A stretch of DNA of 64,000 nt from Halovenus amylolytica (GTDB taxonomy: Archaea; Halobacteriota; Halobacteria; Halobacteriales; Haloarculaceae): NCBI GenBank assembly GCA_004015825.1, contig SAYS01000016.1:1-64000 (forward strand), written 5' to 3'. Both the position numbers and the translations under genes were made by a program. Under the pieces are notes generated by a model. That model did no database searches, was not told where the DNA came from, and saw only the letters and a program-made list of their open reading frames with translations. Below, in pieces: positions 60,198 to 64,000 of this stretch; position 1 is the first letter of the stretch, and each line of letters begins with the position of its first letter.

Positions 60198-62024
60198 ATG
60201 AGTGAAACAGATGCCGCCAGTCCGGCGTACGACCGAGTCGACGTCTCGGTGCTCGTGATCGGTGCTGGGGCTGCAGGTGCCCGGGCCGCCATCGAACTCG
60301 CCGAACGCGATGTCGAGGACCTGCTCGTCATCGGAAAGCGCAGCCACGGCGACGCCCACACGACGTGGGCTCGCGGCGGTATCAACGGTGCACTCGGCAC
60401 ACACGACCCCGACGATAGCTGGGAAATCCACGCTGCAGACACCCTCAACGAGGGCCACTTCCTCAACGACCCGGAGAAAGTCGAGACTGTCGCGAAGCAG
60501 ATGCCCGACAGACTCCGCGAACTCGACGACTGGGGGATGGAGTTTTCGCGGACCGAGGACGGCGAGATCGACCAGCGCTTTTTCGGCGCACAGTCCTTTC
60601 GCCGGACTGCCTTCGCGGGCGACCACACTGGCGAGTCGATGTTGAACGCGCTCGTCGACCGCGCCCAGGAACTGGAGATCCCCTACCGCGAGAACGTGAT
60701 GATCACGAAGCTCCTCTCGGATGGGGTCTCGGTGTACGGGGCCGTCGGATTCGATATGGAGACCGGTGACTTTGTCCTGTTCAACGCTGGGACGGTGGTG
60801 CTGGCCGCTGGTGGCCACGCAGCGATCTACAACCGTCACACCTCCCGTGACGACGAGAACAACGGTGACGGCCCTGCACTGGCCTACGACGCCGGTGCCA
60901 GCCTGATGGATATGGAGTTCGTCCAGTTCCACCCGACCGGGATGGCCGTCGACGAGAGCGATCCGGAGTGGGAACCGTGGAGCGGCCGCCTCGTCACCGA
61001 GGCCGTCCGCGGTGAGGGTGGCCACCTCTACAACTCCGAGGTCCCCGAGTCGGCCGACTCGGGGGCTCGGGAGACGACGTCTCCCGGTGGCGAGCGGTTC
61101 ATGGAGCGGTACTCGCCGGACCAGATGGAACTCGATGCCCGGGATGTCGTCGCCCGCGCCATCGCACAGGAGATCGCCGAGGGCCGCGGCACCGAAAACG
61201 GCGGTGTCTATCTCGATCTCTCGCACAAAAGCGGGGAGTTCATCCAGGAGCGACTGCCGCGGATGTACGAGCGATTCGTGGATCTCGGCGTCGATATGGC
61301 CAGCGAGCCAGTCGAGGTCGCGCCGACTGCTCACTACGGGATGGGTGGCGTCGCCGTCGACGAGTACGGCGAGACAGACGTCAACGGACTGTTCGCCATC
61401 GGCGAGACGATGGCCGGCGTCCACGGCGCAAACCGCCTGGGTGGCAACTCACTCGCCGAGACGGTCGCTTTCGGTGTCGTCGCCGGCGAACGCATCGCCG
61501 AGCGCGTCGATGGCCCAGGCGAGGTGCCCGAGGCTCTCGTCGAGGAGATCGCCGAACCGCAGTTCGCGGACCTCGAATCGCTTGCTGGCCGAGACGGCGA
61601 GTACGACGTCATGGCCGTCTACACCGAACTACAGAATCTCATGTGGGAACACGCGGGGATTCTTCGCGATGGCGAGTCCCTGCAGACAGGGCTCGACGAA
61701 CTCGCAACTCTGCGTAAAAAGGCTGCAGATATGGACGTCGGCCCGGTCACCAGCGACTCCTTCGAGTTCGCACTGGACGTTGGCTTCATGCTGACCGCTG
61801 GTGAGGCTGTCCTCCGTGGGGCACTCGAACGGACAGAATCCCGTGGTGCACACTACCGGACCGACTACCCGGAGACTGACCCCGACTGGCAGCGAAACAT
61901 CTACTTCCAGCGGGCCGACATCGGTGGGATGACAAGCTTCACCGAGCCCGTCGACACGCCGAGCGAGGCCGTGCAGGACGCCCTCGACGAGGGCCACGAA
62001 CTGGATTACCACCAGCTGGAGTGA
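60198..62024 (+). CDS. SdhA/NadB-type FAD-dependent oxidoreductase
   Basis: A 608-residue flavoprotein of the succinate dehydrogenase/fumarate reductase/L-aspartate oxidase family. The FAD-binding GxGxxG is in VIGAGAAGARAAIEL. His54 in AHTTWARGGINGALG stands where SdhA/FrdA carry the covalent flavin His; L-aspartate oxidases lack it. HPTGMAV and R-x-x-GGNSLAETVAFG are the catalytic/FAD loops. No SdhB/C/D or nadA/nadC genes are adjacent, so the electron partner is unknown. The length is closer to SdhA than to NadB. The start ATG 60198 fits the TATA box. Confidence 0.82.
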   Translation: MSETDAASPAYDRVDVSVLVIGAGAAGARAAIELAERDVEDLLVIGKRSHGDAHTTWARGGINGALGTHDPDDSWEIHAADTLNEGHFLNDPEKVETVAKQMPDRLRELDDWGMEFSRTEDGEIDQRFFGAQSFRRTAFAGDHTGESMLNALVDRAQELEIPYRENVMITKLLSDGVSVYGAVGFDMETGDFVLFNAGTVVLAAGGHAAIYNRHTSRDDENNGDGPALAYDAGASLMDMEFVQFHPTGMAVDESDPEWEPWSGRLVTEAVRGEGGHLYNSEVPESADSGARETTSPGGERFMERYSPDQMELDARDVVARAIAQEIAEGRGTENGGVYLDLSHKSGEFIQERLPRMYERFVDLGVDMASEPVEVAPTAHYGMGGVAVDEYGETDVNGLFAIGETMAGVHGANRLGGNSLAETVAFGVVAGERIAERVDGPGEVPEALVEEIAEPQFADLESLAGRDGEYDVMAVYTELQNLMWEHAGILRDGESLQTGLDELATLRKKAADMDVGPVTSDSFEFALDVGFMLTAGEAVLRGALERTESRGAHYRTDYPETDPDWQRNIYFQRADIGGMTSFTEPVDTPSEAVQDALDEGHELDYHQLE

Positions 62025-62069
62025 CCGACCCCGTCTTCGACACGTAGGCGAGAGTCGGGATGGCTGTCG

Positions 62070-62075
62070 TTTTTT
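62070..62075 (+). terminator. T6 terminator after the flavoprotein gene
   Basis: Six T residues start 46 nt after the stop codon of the flavoprotein gene, before the amylase promoter. Confidence 0.5.
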
Positions 62076-62092
62076 GGCAAACCGTACCTCGG

Positions 62093-62098
62093 ATATAT
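62093..62098 (+). promoter_or_regulatory. TATA box of the amylase gene
   Basis: atatat centred 28 nt before ATG 62124, a leaderless arrangement. Confidence 0.55.
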
Positions 62099-62123
62099 CC
62101 CATAGAAATGTCAATGGGTATGT

Positions 62124-64000
62124 ATGCACCATCCTGGTCCACCCCGGGTACTGGCGGTTGGAGAGACGCAGGAACTCGCCCCCAGAGACCCCGACCCTGA
62201 CGGGACGTACAGCTGGCACGTCGCCGAGGCACCCGAGAGGAGTGCAGTCTCGTTCGGCGACGACCCAGTCGAATCGTTCACACCGGACAGACCGGGCGTC
62301 TACACCGTCGCGCTCGACGCACCGGACGGACGCCACGAACTCACACTCCGGGTGTTCCCGTCGGAGATGGCGGTCGCGGCAGGTGGCGGCGCCAGCGGAC
62401 AGAGCGGCCGGAGCGGGATGAGTGGCCCCGGCGAAAGCGGGGTGAGCGGCAAAAGCGGCTCCGGTCTCGGCTCTGCGCGCGAGGATCCCGTCTCCGGCGG
62501 GGGCCGACCCCGACTTACGCTCACTGGCGAGCGTGCGGGTGACGAGGTCGTGCTGACTGCGCACGCACAGACCGCTCCGAACGGCGACGAGGAAGACGAG
62601 AGTCTCGACGTCGAATTTTACGTCGACGACCGCGACGAACTGACCGAGTACGAGGTCGACGGCCGCGAGCTCCACATCCCCCTCGACGTGCTCGACGCCC
62701 CGGTGCGCATCCATGCCGTTGCCTTCGGGACCCAGTACAGTGTCCCCGATACGGTGCGGGTCCATTCCGGCGGCGACGTCGAACTCCTGAACGAGCCGCC
62801 CGAGTGGGGCAAGGAGATGACGCTCTACGAGATCTACGTCCGGGGCTACATCGATCCCGACGAGGGCCAGTCGACGTTCGACGCCATCGCCGAGAACCTC
62901 GACCACATCCAGCGCCTCGGCATCAACACGCTGTGGCTGACCCCTGTCCTCCAGAACGACGACTTCGATCACGGCTACAACACCACGGACTTCTTCTCGA
63001 TCGCCGACGACCTCGGCGGCGAGGAGGCGTTCCGAAACTTCGTCCAGGAGGTCCACGACAGGGACATGCGTATCCTGTTCGACCTCGTGTTGAACCACTC
63101 GGCACGGGACCACGAATTCTTCCAGAAGGCCGTCGAGGGTCACGAGAAGTACATCGAGTGGTACGACTGGCAGGACCGCGAGAACCGCCAGCCCGAGACC
63201 TACTTCGACTGGCCGTACATCGCGAATTTCAACTACCGCAACCTCGAGGTCCGCCGACACCTGCTCGACGCCGTCGAGAAGTGGGCCGACCTCGTCGACG
63301 GCTTCCGGTGTGATATGGCCTGGGCGGTCCCGAAGCCGTTCTGGCAGGAGGTTCGCTCGGTCGTCAAGGACCACGACAGCGAGTTCCTGCTGATGGACGA
63401 GACGATCCCCTACGTCGCGGACTTCCACAACCTGTGTTTCGACATCCACTTCGACGCCGGCCTCTACTTCGATCTCATCCAGATCGGCGGCGGCGAGAAA
63501 CCGGCCGAGCAGCTATATCAGTCCCTCGAAAACCGGTACCGGATCGGCTTCCCGAACCACGCCGGGTTTCTGACCTACATCGAGAACCACGACGAGGACC
63601 GATACGTCGAAACGCCCGGCCGCCACGCCGTCGAAGCAGCCGCTACAGCGTCGCTCACGCTGCCCGGCGCGCCGATGATATACGCCGGCCAGGAGATCGG
63701 CGAACACTGGGGGCGCGGGAAAATCCACTGGGACGATGCCGACGAGGATCTGCTGGCGTTCTATCAACAGCTCGGTCGGGTGCGCGAGGAGTTCGACGCG
63801 CTCGGTTATCGAGCCGACTTCGAGGAAGTACAGGTGGAGTCCACCTCCGAGAACGTCGTAGCCTACGCCCGAGAGAACGACGACGAGCGGGTCGTCGTCG
63901 TGTTGAATTTCGGCCACGAACCCGAGGAGGTCGGACTGTCCGGGGAGCGTATCCAGGCGACTGACCGACTCAGCGGTGAGAACGTCGCTGCGGAGGAGGG
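62124..64000 (+). CDS. Alpha-amylase family (GH13) glycoside hydrolase, cut by the window end
   Basis: At least 625 residues; the frame is still open at base 64000. It starts MHHPGPPRVLAVGETQELAP, and residues about 5-80 and 130-220 are beta-rich domains joined by a Gly/Ser linker (about 85-118). The GH13 barrel begins near MTLYEIYVRGYID (residue 232). Catalytic residues are seen: nucleophile Asp in DGFRCDMAWAV, acid/base Glu in LLMDETI, and the third Asp in IENHDEDR. No secretion signal is visible, so it acts on cytoplasmic glycans. A C-terminal beta-sandwich is partly present. Substrate is unresolved (maltodextrin or trehalose-type). Confidence 0.9.
   Translation, partial: MHHPGPPRVLAVGETQELAPRDPDPDGTYSWHVAEAPERSAVSFGDDPVESFTPDRPGVYTVALDAPDGRHELTLRVFPSEMAVAAGGGASGQSGRSGMSGPGESGVSGKSGSGLGSAREDPVSGGGRPRLTLTGERAGDEVVLTAHAQTAPNGDEEDESLDVEFYVDDRDELTEYEVDGRELHIPLDVLDAPVRIHAVAFGTQYSVPDTVRVHSGGDVELLNEPPEWGKEMTLYEIYVRGYIDPDEGQSTFDAIAENLDHIQRLGINTLWLTPVLQNDDFDHGYNTTDFFSIADDLGGEEAFRNFVQEVHDRDMRILFDLVLNHSARDHEFFQKAVEGHEKYIEWYDWQDRENRQPETYFDWPYIANFNYRNLEVRRHLLDAVEKWADLVDGFRCDMAWAVPKPFWQEVRSVVKDHDSEFLLMDETIPYVADFHNLCFDIHFDAGLYFDLIQIGGGEKPAEQLYQSLENRYRIGFPNHAGFLTYIENHDEDRYVETPGRHAVEAAATASLTLPGAPMIYAGQEIGEHWGRGKIHWDDADEDLLAFYQQLGRVREEFDALGYRADFEEVQVESTSENVVAYARENDDERVVVVLNFGHEPEEVGLSGERIQATDRLSGENVAAEE

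Noticed and set aside
61629-63449. 606-codon minus-strand frame opposite the flavoprotein and amylase genes
   Set aside because: It spans two unrelated plus-strand genes with intact catalytic motifs, so it is a composition artefact.

Overview
This 64 kb window is chromosomal DNA from a haloarchaeon (class Halobacteria). The evidence is GC-rich coding sequence, very acidic proteins, many leaderless genes with a TATA element 25-30 nt before the start codon, archaeal ribosomal proteins (L21e, LX/L18Ae, S6e, L37e, S10), EF-1A, prefoldin alpha, archaellins, CheF, UbaA and HalOD1/Bat-type regulators. No rRNA, CRISPR array or intact phage is seen. The genus cannot be fixed from sequence reading alone.

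Layout. 1-11.4 kb: a 5'-incomplete sensor kinase, a GNAT enzyme, an XPD-like helicase, alaS, an M20 amidohydrolase, a winged-helix regulator, an S10-like paralog, a Nudix hydrolase, a DUF3054 membrane protein and NikR. 11.5-19.4 kb: a glmU-like/glmS pair making amino-sugar precursors, L21e, tRNA-Ala(GGC) with a repeat behind it, small regulators, ftsY-pfdA-LX, and a membrane protein with about 240 residues of V/E/T repeats. 19.5-27.5 kb: a nine-gene Mrp-type Na+/H+ antiporter operon with a Usp-MrpE fusion and three MrpD-like proteins. 27.5-29.2 kb: an IS1341-type TnpB element and a fossil of a second one. 29.2-33.9 kb: ApbC/Mrp ATPase, a DUF2342-type zincin, UbaA and a Tat lipoprotein.

34-46 kb is a motility island. 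Three tandem archaellins are followed by a small membrane protein, a winged-helix regulator, a KaiC-like ATPase overlapping cheW, and a divergent cheB-cheA-cheR-HEAT protein-cheF operon with a second, convergent cheF. The CheF and HEAT proteins are the archaeal adaptors between Che signalling and the archaellum motor; the archaellins are the filament.

46-54.4 kb is housekeeping: S6e, Lsm-L37e-purF, a coiled-coil protein, an ACT protein with homoserine dehydrogenase, EF-1A with S10, and tRNA-Ala(CGC) followed by the same repeat seen behind the first tRNA-Ala. 54.5-64 kb: a zinc-ribbon protein, a HalOD1 protein, a 1093-residue Bat-like sensor-regulator, a beta-helix gene fossil, a serine hydrolase, an orphan SdhA-like flavoprotein and a GH13 amylase cut by the window edge.

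The least explained items are the V/E/T repeat protein divergent from the Mrp operon, the two matching tRNA-Ala downstream repeats, two mini-ORFs that end in ATGA overlaps with cheB and with the hom operon, the S10-like paralog, the orphan tnpB 3' end, and two gene fossils (a kinase ATPase domain and a beta-helix tail).
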